Shown: positions 16,413-26,123 of the stretch, piece by piece | How the letters are laid out: each line of letters begins with the position of its first letter | Position numbering within the stretch: the first letter of the stretch is position 1 | Assembly: GCF_936925435.1 (NCBI RefSeq) | Contig: NZ_CAKZHQ010000047.1 | Coordinates: 106,466 to 170,465 of the forward strand | DNA length: 64,000 nt | Source of the DNA: an uncultured Ramlibacter sp. | Lineage (GTDB): Bacteria; Pseudomonadota; Gammaproteobacteria; Burkholderiales; Burkholderiaceae_C | Reading direction: 5' to 3' | Notes under the pieces: generated by a model | What the model was told of the DNA's origin: nothing | Database searches by the model: none | Seen by the model: only the letters and a program-made list of their open reading frames with translations | Made by a program: the position numbers and the translations under genes

Positions 16413-18011
16413 ATGGCCACTGCCGCCCCGGTCTGGCCGCGCTGCGACGAAACGCCTGCTTGGCACCAGCTGCAGCAGGCGTTCGCAAGCAGTGGCCGCA
16501 CGTTCGATCTGCGAGCCGCCTTCGCAAGCGATGCGAACCGCTTCCAGGCCTTCAGCCAGGAAGCGCCCCATGTCTTCGCCGACCTGTCCAAGAACCTGGT
16601 GGACGCGCCCACGCAGTCGCTGCTGCTGGCGCTGGCGCGCCAGTGCGCTCTGGAAGCGCAGCGTGACGCGATGCTCTCCGGTGCCGCGGTCAACAACACG
16701 GAAAACCGTTCTGTTCTCCATGTTTTGTTGAGAAAACAGGCCGCAGCCCCCGGCAATACTTCCGATGCAGCTATTGAAAACATAGCAAGCAAGCTGTCCG
16801 ACGTGGCGGCAACACGCGACGCCATGCTGGCCTACGCGCAGCAGGTGCGTGCCGATGCGGCCATCACCGACATCGTCAACATCGGCATCGGCGGCTCCGA
16901 CCTGGGGCCGCAGATGGCGGTGCTGGCGCTCGACGGCCTGGCCACGCCGGGGCGGCGCCTGCACTTCGTGTCCAACGTGGACGGCCACGAGCTGGCGGCC
17001 GTGCTGGCCAGGGTCGAGCCGCGCAGCACGCTGTTCCTGGTCGCCTCCAAGACCTTCACCACGGTGGAGACCATGACCAACGCGCGCTCGGCGCGCGACT
17101 GGTTCCTGGCCCATGGCGGCACCGACGTGGCCCGCCATTTCGCCGCGCTGACGACCAACGTGCAGGCGGCGCGCGACTTCGGCATCAGCACCACCTTCGG
17201 CTTCTGGGACTGGGTGGGCGGGCGCTATTCCCTCTGGTCGGCCATCGGCCTGCCGATCGCCATTGCCATCGGCGCGCAGGGCTTTCGCGAGCTGCTGGCG
17301 GGCGCGCAGGCGATGGACGAGCACTTCGCCAGCGCGCCGCTGGAGCGCAACCTGCCGGTGCGCCTGGCCTTGCTGGACGTCTGGTACCGCAACTTCCACG
17401 GTTTCAGCAGCCGCAGCATTGCTCCGTACCACAGCGCGCTGCGCCGGCTGCCGGCCTACCTGCAGCAGCTGGAGATGGAGAGCAACGGCAAGCGGGTGGA
17501 CCGCCACGGCCGGCTGCTGCCCTTTGGCACGGCGCCGGTGCTGTGGGGCGAGCCCGGCACCAATGGCCAGCACGCCTACTTCCAGATGCTGCACCAGGGC
17601 ACGGACGTGGTGCCGGTGGAGTTCATCGCGGTCAAGCAGGCGGCGCACAAGCTGGCCGGCCACCACACGCAGCTGCTGGCCAATGTGCTGGCGCAGGCCC
17701 AGGCCCTGATGCAGGGCAAGGCCGATGCGGGTGGCCACAAGGATTTTCCCGGCAACCGGCCCAGCACCATGCTGGTGCTGGAACGCCTGGATGCGGCCAG
17801 CCTGGGCGCCCTGATCGCGCTGCAGGAACACCGCGTGTTCTGCAGCGGCGCGCTGTGGGGCATTAACAGCTTCGACCAATGGGGTGTGGAGTTGGGCAAG
17901 GTGCTGGCCGGCGACATCGCGCCGCGCTTTGCCAGCGGTGATCTTCGCGGCCTGGACGGCTCCACCGCCGGCCTGCTGCAGCGCCTGCGCAGCCCAGATG
18001 TGACTTCCTGA
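16413..18011 (+). CDS. pgi: Glucose-6-phosphate isomerase
   Basis: 532 residues. It interconverts F6P and G6P, linking tal to zwf. Motifs: IGIGGSDLGPQM, FVSNVDGHELAAVL, PGI signature DWVGGRYSLWSAIGL, and the C-terminal signature GINSFDQWGVELGKVL with its catalytic Lys. Something odd lies between HVLLR and DAMLAYAQQVR. The roughly 20 codons there coincide with an in-frame copy of a repeat found elsewhere in the window (16733-16790). They lie in a segment that is length-variable in the family, so activity is probably kept. Confidence 0.95.
   Translation: MATAAPVWPRCDETPAWHQLQQAFASSGRTFDLRAAFASDANRFQAFSQEAPHVFADLSKNLVDAPTQSLLLALARQCALEAQRDAMLSGAAVNNTENRSVLHVLLRKQAAAPGNTSDAAIENIASKLSDVAATRDAMLAYAQQVRADAAITDIVNIGIGGSDLGPQMAVLALDGLATPGRRLHFVSNVDGHELAAVLARVEPRSTLFLVASKTFTTVETMTNARSARDWFLAHGGTDVARHFAALTTNVQAARDFGISTTFGFWDWVGGRYSLWSAIGLPIAIAIGAQGFRELLAGAQAMDEHFASAPLERNLPVRLALLDVWYRNFHGFSSRSIAPYHSALRRLPAYLQQLEMESNGKRVDRHGRLLPFGTAPVLWGEPGTNGQHAYFQMLHQGTDVVPVEFIAVKQAAHKLAGHHTQLLANVLAQAQALMQGKADAGGHKDFPGNRPSTMLVLERLDAASLGALIALQEHRVFCSGALWGINSFDQWGVELGKVLAGDIAPRFASGDLRGLDGSTAGLLQRLRSPDVTS
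16733..16790 (+). repeat. Interspersed repeat, copy A, inside pgi
   Basis: The copy has the pattern common to all four copies: CCCCCG (16747-16752), 16 bases, AGCTAT (16769-16774), 9 bases, AGC. The 3' part forms a GCTAT...ATAGC inverted repeat with perfect arms. It is read as residues of Pgi and contains no stop codon in that frame. Its AT-richer composition stands out from the surrounding GC-rich codons. Confidence 0.7.
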
Positions 18012-18082
18012 CTGGCGCATTCGCGCCGGGCCGCATACCATGCCCTCGCACCTATCCCGGTGGTGAACATGAGGAGTGAGCG

Positions 18083-18457
18083 ATGGAAGAGATCCAGAAG
18101 GCGGTCAAAACCTGCCTGAGCAAGTACGCCGACTTCAATGGCCGCGCGGCCCGGCCGGAGTTCTGGTGGTTCATCCTGGCCCAGGTGGTGGTCAGCCTCG
18201 TCCTGAGCATGGTGGCGCCGGTGCTGGGCTGGCTCTTTTCCCTGGCCATGATCGTGCCCACCGTGGCGGCCGGCTCGCGCCGTCTGCATGACATCGGCAA
18301 AAGCGGCTGGTTGCAGCTGGTCGGCTTCATCCCGCTGATCGGCTGGATTCTCCTGGTCTACTGGGCGGCCCAGCCTGGCGAGGCGCGCAGCAACCAGTAC
18401 GGCCTGACGCCGCAGGACGCGGAGCTGCCGGCCACCGTGATGCCCGGCGAACAATAA
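18083..18457 (+). CDS. DUF805 family membrane protein
   Basis: 124 residues with three hydrophobic segments (about 27-48, 50-66 and 76-95). The family motifs are present: FNGRAARPEFWWF near the N-terminus, GSRRLHDIGKSGW in the middle and the C-terminal YWAAQPGEARSNQYG. DUF805 proteins (YhaH-like) are inner-membrane proteins of unknown function. GTGAGC precedes the ATG. It ends at a strong hairpin shared with groEL, which converges from the other side. Confidence 0.87.
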   Translation: MEEIQKAVKTCLSKYADFNGRAARPEFWWFILAQVVVSLVLSMVAPVLGWLFSLAMIVPTVAAGSRRLHDIGKSGWLQLVGFIPLIGWILLVYWAAQPGEARSNQYGLTPQDAELPATVMPGEQ

Positions 18458-18485
18458 AAAAGGGCCGCTTGCGCGGCCCTTTTGC
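18457..18485. terminator. Bidirectional rho-independent terminator
   Basis: AAAAGGGCCGC-TTGC-GCGGCCCTTTT lies directly after the DUF805 stop and 25 bases beyond the convergent groEL stop. A-rich and T-rich flanks let it work on both strands. Confidence 0.88.
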
Positions 18486-18509
18486 TTTGAGCGTGAGCTC
18501 AGGCGGACA

Positions 18510-20180
<1,671 letters not shown>

Positions 20181-20208
20181 TCAGTTGATCGGTTGATGCG
20201 GCGAGAAA

Positions 20209-20499
20209 TTACTTCTCGACCACGGCGAAGAGGTCTTCTTCTTTCATGACGAGCAGTTCGTCGCCATCGACCTTGACGGTCTGGCCGCTGTACTTGCCGA
20301 ACAGCACGCGGTCGCCCACCTTGACGTTCATGGCCAGCAGTTCGCCCTTGTCGGTCTTCTTGCCAGGACCCACGGCCAGGACTTCGCCCTGGTCAGGCTT
20401 CTCGGCGGCTGCGTCGGGGATGACGATGCCCGAGGCGGTCTTGGTTTCGCTGTCGATACGCTTGACGATCACGCGATCGGCGAGAGGACGAAGTTTCAT
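20209..20499 (-). CDS. groS: Co-chaperonin GroES (Hsp10)
   Basis: 96 residues from the second of two close ATGs. AAGGAG lies six bases before this ATG ([16 protein letters not shown]), which gives the canonical length; an ATG two codons earlier is too close to the ribosome site. GroES caps the GroEL chamber through its mobile loop ([16 protein letters not shown]). It is first in the groES-groEL operon. Confidence 0.97.
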   Translation of the reverse strand: MKLRPLADRVIVKRIDSETKTASGIVIPDAAAEKPDQGEVLAVGPGKKTDKGELLAMNVKVGDRVLFGKYSGQTVKVDGDELLVMKEEDLFAVVEK

Positions 20500-20584
20500 T
20501 TGCATCTCCTTGGATGGAAGCGGGGAAGGGGAATCAAAAAGCGCCAACAAAGTTAGCGCTTGTTAACAACGGCGGAGGCTGGTG

Positions 20585-20611
20585 TTAGCACTCAACTCCG
20601 GCGAGTGCTAA
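20585..20611 (-). promoter_or_regulatory. CIRCE operator (HrcA site) of groESL
   Basis: Perfect TTAGCACTC-N9-GAGTGCTAA, the consensus HrcA-binding inverted repeat, between the promoter and the groES start. It would repress at normal temperature and may also act in the mRNA leader. hrcA itself is not in the window. Confidence 0.96.
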
Positions 20612-20639
20612 TCATAAGGGATTTTCTTAGGCATTCAAG
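20611..20639 (-). promoter_or_regulatory. groESL promoter, overlapping sigma32 and sigma70 elements
   Basis: Read on the minus strand, CTTGAA is followed after 13 bases by CCCTTATGAT, a good sigma32 heat-shock match. Shifted by one base, the same stretch gives TTGAAT-N16-TATGAT for the vegetative sigma factor. CIRCE starts at the 3' edge of the -10 box. Dual heat-shock and HrcA control is inferred. Confidence 0.65.
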
Positions 20640-20700
20640 CTGGGCGGAAATGGCAGCACCGCATCTGGCATGGCTGAGACGCGCCCCTATAGTGGGCAGC

Positions 20701-21669
20701 ATGGAGACAAGACATGGGGTGGTGGAGGGGCGCGCCGGCCGGCCCCGAGGGAGCTTGCGCCGCTGCGCCGCCATCGCCCAGCGCCGGGTCGCGCGGCTGG
20801 ACCCGACGGTGCGGGGCCTGCTGTGGTCCATGGTGGCGGGCCTGTTGTTCGTGCTGCTCAACAGCCTGATGCGCGCTCTGGCCTTGCAGCTGGACCCGTT
20901 CCAGGCGCAGTTCCTGCGCTATGCCTTCGGCGTGCTGGTGATGCTGCCGCTGATGCTGCCGCTGATGCTGCGCAGCGGCCTGGCCAGCTGGCGGCCGAAA
21001 AACATCAGGGGCCAGTTCACGCGCGGCGCCATCCACACCCTGGGTCTGTGCCTGTGGTTCCTGGCCGTGCCCCACATCACGCTGGCCGACACCACGGCCA
21101 TCGGCTTCACCGGACCCATCTTCATCATGATCGGCGCCGTGCTGATCTTTCGCGAGCCCATGCGCTGGGAGCGCTGGGCTGCTGCTGCGGTGGGTTTTGC
21201 CGGCGTGCTGCTGGTCGTCGCCCCCAAGCTGACGGGAGCCGGCGGCATCTATGCGCTGGTCATGCTGGCGTCCGCCCCTGTGTTCGCCGCGTCTTTCCTC
21301 ATCACCAAGGCCTTGACGCGCTACGAACGCGCCTCGGTGATCGTGGCCTGGCAGACCATCTCGGTCACTTTCTTCAGCTTGCCCCTGGCGCTGCTGCACT
21401 GGCAGTGGCCGACGGCTGCGCAATGGGCCGGCTTCCTGGTGTGCGGCATGCTGGGCAGCGCGGGCCACTATTGCCTGACCCGCTCGTTCGGCGTGGCCGA
21501 CATTTCCGCCACGCAGTCGGTCAAGTTCCTGGACTTGGTCTGGGCCTCGGCCCTGGGCTGGCTGGTGTTTGGCGACCTGCCCAGCCAGTGGACGCTGGTG
21601 GGCGGTGTGGTGATCTGCGCCTCCACTTTGTGGATCGCCCGGCGCGAGTCGCGCAGTCCGCGCGCCTGA
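20701..21669 (+). CDS. DMT superfamily (EamA) transporter
   Basis: 322 residues. A charged N-terminal tail precedes ten predicted membrane helices arranged as two EamA repeats (first about 45-170, second about 185-310). Typical stretches are SMVAGLLFVLLNSLMRALA, DTTAIGFTGPIFIMIGAVLIFREP and DLVWASALGWLVFGDLPS. Such proteins export amino acids, other metabolites or drugs. The start at 20701 is the most plausible ATG; a start nearer the first helix is possible. The gene is divergent from groES. No substrate can be named. Confidence 0.85.
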   Translation: METRHGVVEGRAGRPRGSLRRCAAIAQRRVARLDPTVRGLLWSMVAGLLFVLLNSLMRALALQLDPFQAQFLRYAFGVLVMLPLMLPLMLRSGLASWRPKNIRGQFTRGAIHTLGLCLWFLAVPHITLADTTAIGFTGPIFIMIGAVLIFREPMRWERWAAAAVGFAGVLLVVAPKLTGAGGIYALVMLASAPVFAASFLITKALTRYERASVIVAWQTISVTFFSLPLALLHWQWPTAAQWAGFLVCGMLGSAGHYCLTRSFGVADISATQSVKFLDLVWASALGWLVFGDLPSQWTLVGGVVICASTLWIARRESRSPRA

Positions 21670-21687
21670 AGCGCCTTGGGCGCACCG

Positions 21688-22587
21688 TCAGGACGGCAGG
21701 TTGGTGATGCCGCCGGCCACATGGCCTGACGGCACGTGCAAGGCGGCGTGGTTGACGTGGCCGGTCTGGTCGTCGAAGAAGAAATCGGGTTCGAACTCGC
21801 GCAGGAACTCACCCTTGGGCAGGCCGCCCAGGAACATCGCTTCGTCGACGTGGATGTTCCAGTCCATCAGGGTGCGGATGGCTCTTTCATGGGCAGGCGC
21901 GCTGCGTGCCGTGACCAGGGCCGTGCGGATCTTCATCTCGGTGCCGGCCTGCTGCAGCCGGTGCAAGGCCGCCAGCAGCGGCTTGAAGGGCCCTTCCGGC
22001 AGGGGCTGGGCGGCTTTGCTCAGCTCGTGCTGCTGGAATGCGTCCAGGCCCTGGGCCTGGAACACCCGCTCCGCCTCGTCCGAGAAGAGCACGGCGTCGC
22101 CGTCGAAGGCGATGCGCACTTCATGGGGGTAGTTGCTGCCGGCCAGCACGGACTCGGTCAGCACCCGCGCCGCGGGAAAGCCGGCGGCAAGGGCTTCACC
22201 CACATCCTCGGCGTTCGCGGACAGGAACAGGTGCGCGCGCAAGGGGCGCAGGTAGCGGAACGGCGCCCGGCCCTGGGTGAAGACGCCGCGCTCGAGCTTG
22301 ATCTGGTTGGCATGGCCGGAGCGGAAGATGCGCATGCCCGAGACCGGGTCGTTGCGCGACAGGATCACGACTTCCACGCGCTGGGTGCTCGCGTCGTTGA
22401 AGGCCAGCAGTTTGCGGATCAGCGAGAAGGCGATGCCGGGCCGCGCCGGCGTCTCCAGGCGCTGCAGTTGCAAGGCCATATAGGCTTGGGCCTCGCCGCT
22501 TTCGAAGATGCGGTTTTCCTCTTCGAAGTTGAACAGCGCACGCGATGAGATCGCGACCACCAGTTTGTTATCGAGCGTGGCGGCCAT
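21688..22587 (-). CDS. Cytosolic 5'-nucleotidase (NT5C1-like, PF06189 type)
   Basis: 299 residues. The start LVVAISSRALFNFEEENRIFE and RVEVVILSRNDPVSGMRIF, RIAFDGDAVLFSDEAERVF, MKIRTALVTARSAPAHERA and DFFFDDQTGHV match the bacterial 5'-nucleotidase family related to cytosolic NT5C1. These have a HAD-like fold and dephosphorylate nucleoside monophosphates. The FDGDAVLFSDE segment carries the Asp-x-Asp nucleophile pair. The ATG directly abuts the TAG stop of the gspF-like gene with no spacer, so the two are translated from one message. Confidence 0.82.
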   Translation of the reverse strand: MAATLDNKLVVAISSRALFNFEEENRIFESGEAQAYMALQLQRLETPARPGIAFSLIRKLLAFNDASTQRVEVVILSRNDPVSGMRIFRSGHANQIKLERGVFTQGRAPFRYLRPLRAHLFLSANAEDVGEALAAGFPAARVLTESVLAGSNYPHEVRIAFDGDAVLFSDEAERVFQAQGLDAFQQHELSKAAQPLPEGPFKPLLAALHRLQQAGTEMKIRTALVTARSAPAHERAIRTLMDWNIHVDEAMFLGGLPKGEFLREFEPDFFFDDQTGHVNHAALHVPSGHVAGGITNLPS

Positions 22588-23811
22588 CTAGCGGACCCAT
22601 GTGTTGAGTTGGATGATGGGCAGCAGGACGGCCAGCACGATGAGCATCACGACCAGGCCCATGGTGACGATCAGCAGCGGCTCCAGGATGGTGGCCAGCT
22701 GGACGGCCCGGCGCTGAACTTCGGTGCTAAGCTGGTTGGCCGCCCGTTGCAGCATCGCCGGCAGCTGGCCGGTCTGCTCCCCGAGGCGGGCAAACATGCT
22801 CAGCAGGCCGGGAAAGCGCTTCTTCTGGGCTATGGCCGAAGCCAGCGGCGCACCTTCGCGCACCAGGACCACGGCGCTGACCGCGTCCGCGCGCATGGCC
22901 CGGTTGCTCAGGGTTTCACCGGCCGTCTGCAGTGCCTTCAGGATGGGCACACCGGCCCCGGCGAGCATGGCCAGCGTGCTGGCGAAGCGCGCCGCGTTGT
23001 AGCCCCGTGACAATTTGCCGACCAGGGGGATCGTCAGCCAGAAAGCGTCGAAACGTTCCCGGAAGCCATCATTGCGCAGCGCGAACCCCATTCCCGTGGC
23101 CGCCAGAACAAGGACGAAGAGCATGGCCCAGCCGTAGTCGCGCACCGCAGAACTGATGCCCAGCATGGCCACCGTCAGGAAGGGCAGGGCGCGCTTGGTG
23201 CCGATAAAGACATTGGCCACCTGCGGGACCACGTAGGCGACCAGGAACAGCACGATGGCGATGGCGACCAGGGTCACGATGGCCGGATACAGGGCGGCTG
23301 CCAGCAGCTTGGCTTTCAGGGCCTGCCGTTCCTCGAGGTCGTCCGCCAGCTTCTCCAGGACCAGGCCCAGATGGCCGCTTTGCTCGCCGGCGCCAATCAC
23401 AGCGGTGTAGATCTGGGAGAAATCCCGGGGGAACTGGGCCAGCGCCTTGGCAAAAGCCGAGCCCGCGTTCACTTCCGAGCGCAGCGTTGCCAGCAAATGG
23501 CGTTCGGATTCTTTCTCGGCTTCATCCGTCAGGACGGTCAGCGCCCGCTCCAGCGGCAGCCCGGAGCTGATCAGGCCTGCCAGCTGGCGGGTCCAGATGG
23601 CCAGGCCGGTGGAACTGAAGACGGGACGGGTCAGGAGGCTCCAGCCGCCTGTCTGGCTTTGGGCAGGGGAGGCGCCGACCAGCACCACTTGCAAGGGGAC
23701 CAGGGTCTGGGTTCGCAGCAGGCCTCGGGCCGCTTTGACCGTGTCTGCCTCCATCACCCCCTTGCGGATGGCGCCCTGGGTGTCCAAAGCTTCAAAGGAA
23801 TACGCTGGCAT
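22588..23811 (-). CDS. gspF: Type II secretion / type IV pilus inner-membrane platform protein (GspF/PilC family)
   Basis: 407 residues, normal for GspF. It opens with MPAYSFEALDTQGAIRKGVMEA. Two T2SS-F domains (about 70-195 and 270-395) surround three membrane helices, the last being IVTMGLVVMLIVLAVLLPI near the C-terminus. Family motifs include FTRQLAGLISSGLPLERAL-like WTRQLAGLISSGLPLERAL and IGAGEQSGHLGLVLEKLAD. It would be the inner-membrane core of a secretion platform, contacting the GspE ATPase. No other gsp or pil gene is in the window, so this is an orphan copy or a scattered component. Its stop abuts the nucleotidase ATG. Confidence 0.92.
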   Translation of the reverse strand: MPAYSFEALDTQGAIRKGVMEADTVKAARGLLRTQTLVPLQVVLVGASPAQSQTGGWSLLTRPVFSSTGLAIWTRQLAGLISSGLPLERALTVLTDEAEKESERHLLATLRSEVNAGSAFAKALAQFPRDFSQIYTAVIGAGEQSGHLGLVLEKLADDLEERQALKAKLLAAALYPAIVTLVAIAIVLFLVAYVVPQVANVFIGTKRALPFLTVAMLGISSAVRDYGWAMLFVLVLAATGMGFALRNDGFRERFDAFWLTIPLVGKLSRGYNAARFASTLAMLAGAGVPILKALQTAGETLSNRAMRADAVSAVVLVREGAPLASAIAQKKRFPGLLSMFARLGEQTGQLPAMLQRAANQLSTEVQRRAVQLATILEPLLIVTMGLVVMLIVLAVLLPIIQLNTWVR

Positions 23812-23862
23812 GGCCCATTATCGGGGCCCCGCTGCCAGATCGAACCCCCAACGCAGTTGCCC

Positions 23863-25473
23863 TCAGGCCTGGCGCAGCCGGAAGCGCTGGAGCTTGCCGG
23901 TTTCGGTGCGCGGCAGGGCGGTGACGAATTCGATCTCGCGCGGGTACTTGAAGGGCGCGATCGTGGCTTTGACGTGGTCCTGCAAGGCCTTGACCAGCGC
24001 GGGGTCGCCCTGCTGGCCGGGCTTGAGCACGCAGAACGCCTTGACGATCATGCCGCGGTCCTCGTCGGGCTTGCCGATCACGCCGCATTCGGCGACGGCG
24101 GGATGCCGCAGCAGCGCGTCCTCCACCTCCGGGCCGCCGACGTTGTAGCCGGCCGTGATGATCATGTCGTCGTCGCGTGCCTGGTAGAAGAAGTAGCCGT
24201 CCGCGTCCTGGGTGAAGGCATCGCCGGGGTAGTTCCAGCCGTCCTTCACGTAGCGTGCCTGGCGCGCATCGTCCAGATAGCGGCAGCCCGTTGGCCCCAC
24301 CACGGCCAACTTGCCGACGGTGCCGCGCGGCACTTCCTGGCCGGCATCGTCCACCACCTTGGCCGTGTAGCCCGGCACAACCTTGCCGATGGCGCCCGGC
24401 CGCACGTCGGCACCGGCCGAGGAAATGAAGATATGAAACATTTCGGTGGCGCCGATGCCGTCGAGCATCTCGATGCCGCTGGCCTGCTTCCACAGCTGCC
24501 GGGTGGCATCGGGCAGGGCCTCGCCGGCGCTCACGCAGATGCGCAGCTGGCCGATGCCATGCTGCTTGGCAAACGGCGCCATCTGCCGGTAGAAGGTGGG
24601 CGCGGTGTAGCAGATGGTCGCGCCGACCTCGTTCATCAGCTGCACCATGGCCTGCGGCGTGTACGGCACGTCGGGGAAGTAGACCGAGGCGCCGGCCCAC
24701 ATCGGGAACAGCAGCAGGCCGCCCAGACCGAAAGTGAAAGCCAGCGGCGGCGAGCCCATGACCACGTCGTCGGGCCTGGCCCGCAGGATGTGGCGCGGCC
24801 AGGCCTCGCAGGCAGCCAGCACATCGCGGTGGCTGTGCAGGGCCGCCTTGGGTTTGCCGGTGGTGCCCGAGGTGAAGGCCATCAGGGCGATGTCATCGGC
24901 GGCCGTGGGGCAGGCGCTGAAACGCCCGTCCTTGGTGGCCGAGCGCACGGCCATCGAGCCCGGCGCGTCCAGGGTGTTGAAAGCGATGACGTCGCGCAGG
25001 ACAGGGCGGCCTTCGCGCGCCAGTTCCAGTTCTTCCATCAGCTTCAGATCGCACAGGGCCAGCACCGGCTGCGCCTTGTCGATGATGTCGCCCAGTTCGC
25101 GGGCGCGCAGCAAGGGCATGGTGGCCACGGCAACCAGGCCGGCCTTGACCACCGCCAGCCAGGCCAGGGACAGGCCGACGGAGTTGCCCCCGCGCAGCAG
25201 CACGCGGTTGCCCGGCGCCAGACCAAAGTCCTCGGTCAGTACCTGGGCGATGCGGTTGACCCGCTCCTGCACCTCGGCGTAGGTCAGCGTGATGCGGCTG
25301 GAACGCAGCAGGGGACGCTCGCCCAAACCCTTGGCCTGCGCCTTGTCCAGCAACTCCTCCACCAGGTTCAGCTGACCGGGCAGCTGCAGTTCGGGGCGCT
25401 CGTAAAGCATGGTCGGCCGCTGGCCGGGCGGCGGCAGGCGGTCATGGACAAAGCGATCAGTCTGTGCCGACAT
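23863..25473 (-). CDS. Aryl-CoA ligase (benzoate / 2-aminobenzoate-CoA ligase type)
   Basis: 536 residues of the ANL adenylating superfamily, forming acyl-CoA from an aromatic acid, ATP and CoA. Motifs: P-loop FTSGTTGKPKAALHSH, GIGATEMFHIF (A5-like), YFFYQARDDDMIITAGYNVGG (hinge) and the C-terminal PRTETGKLQRFRL with the catalytic Lys. The N-terminus (FVHDRLPPPGQRP, YERPELQLPGQLN) and GNRVLLRGGNSVGLSLAWLA-type sequence resemble 2-aminobenzoate- and benzoate-CoA ligases. A MarR regulator lies 19 bases upstream in the same direction, the usual pattern for aromatic-acid ligases. No ring-degrading enzymes are adjacent, so the exact acid is unresolved. Confidence 0.85.
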   Translation of the reverse strand: MSAQTDRFVHDRLPPPGQRPTMLYERPELQLPGQLNLVEELLDKAQAKGLGERPLLRSSRITLTYAEVQERVNRIAQVLTEDFGLAPGNRVLLRGGNSVGLSLAWLAVVKAGLVAVATMPLLRARELGDIIDKAQPVLALCDLKLMEELELAREGRPVLRDVIAFNTLDAPGSMAVRSATKDGRFSACPTAADDIALMAFTSGTTGKPKAALHSHRDVLAACEAWPRHILRARPDDVVMGSPPLAFTFGLGGLLLFPMWAGASVYFPDVPYTPQAMVQLMNEVGATICYTAPTFYRQMAPFAKQHGIGQLRICVSAGEALPDATRQLWKQASGIEMLDGIGATEMFHIFISSAGADVRPGAIGKVVPGYTAKVVDDAGQEVPRGTVGKLAVVGPTGCRYLDDARQARYVKDGWNYPGDAFTQDADGYFFYQARDDDMIITAGYNVGGPEVEDALLRHPAVAECGVIGKPDEDRGMIVKAFCVLKPGQQGDPALVKALQDHVKATIAPFKYPREIEFVTALPRTETGKLQRFRLRQA

Positions 25474-25492
25474 GGTCTTCCTTCTGGCGGTG

Positions 25493-25969
25493 TCAGGCCG
25501 CAGCCTGGCTGTGGCTGCGCGAATGGTCCTTGACCTTGCCCAGCAGCTTGTACAGGGTGGCGATGTCGCGCTCGCTCAGCGCCGAAAAAGCCTCGACGAT
25601 CCATTCCTCGTGCTGGCCGGCCATCTCGTGGAACAGCTTGCGGCCCTTGGCGGTCAGGCGCACGCGGTAGGCGCGGCGGTCGCCTTCGACGTCGACGCGG
25701 TCGACCAGGCCTTCGGCCGCCAACTGGTCGGTGATGCCGGTGACGTTGCCGCCTGTGACCATCATGCGGCGCGACAGCTCGTTCATCTTCAGCCCTTCGG
25801 GCGAGCGTTCGAGCTGGGCCATCAGATCGAAGCGCGGCAAGGTGGTGTCGAAGCGTTCGCGCAGCTGGCCGCGCACCTGCTTTTCCACGATCTGGGTGCA
25901 GGTCAGCAGGCGCAGCCACAGGCGCAATGCCTCGGGGTGCTCGCTGTGCGCTCTGGCTTCCATGTCCAT
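25493..25969 (-). CDS. MarR family transcriptional regulator
   Basis: 158 residues. The winged helix is SPEGLKMNELSRRMMVTGGNVTGITDQLAAEGLV, with the wing VEGDRRAYRVRLTAKG. The first ATG is preceded by AAGGA at a proper distance. It is cotranscribed with the aryl-CoA ligase and most likely represses that operon until an aromatic acid or its CoA ester binds. It is divergent from the methyltransferase gene. An imperfect dyad in its own promoter (25998-26011) is a candidate binding site. Confidence 0.92.
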   Translation of the reverse strand: MDMEARAHSEHPEALRLWLRLLTCTQIVEKQVRGQLRERFDTTLPRFDLMAQLERSPEGLKMNELSRRMMVTGGNVTGITDQLAAEGLVDRVDVEGDRRAYRVRLTAKGRKLFHEMAGQHEEWIVEAFSALSERDIATLYKLLGKVKDHSRSHSQAAA

Positions 25970-25997
25970 GGGACGTCCTTTGCTGATGGTCTAAATA

Positions 25998-26024
25998 GTT
26001 TAAGCCTCAACAAATTACTGTCAA
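25998..26024 (-). promoter_or_regulatory. Candidate marR-ligase promoter with overlapping dyad
   Basis: On the minus strand a perfect TTGACA (26019-26024) is followed by a weak -10 around AACTAT. An imperfect palindrome of the form GTTnAnGCnTnAAC (25998-26011) covers the spacer/-10 area. This suits autorepression by the MarR protein encoded just downstream, but the dyad is only 10 of 14 symmetric. Confidence 0.4.
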
Positions 26025-26123
26025 TCGGAATCGGTACCCAGGCGCGGGCGGCGGCTGAACAAGAGAAACCGTCCTACAAAGTACCAATTGACGAGCGACG
26101 GCCAGGCCGCCCAGAATTTGCGC

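Noticed and set aside
14233..16527. Long minus-strand open frame opposite the ATPase and tal
   Set aside because: Crosses two well-supported genes and shows only low-complexity composition typical of antisense frames in GC-rich DNA.
21671..21683. GCGCC-TTG-GGCGC hairpin after the DMT transporter gene as a terminator
   Set aside because: Stem of only five pairs and no T tract on either strand.
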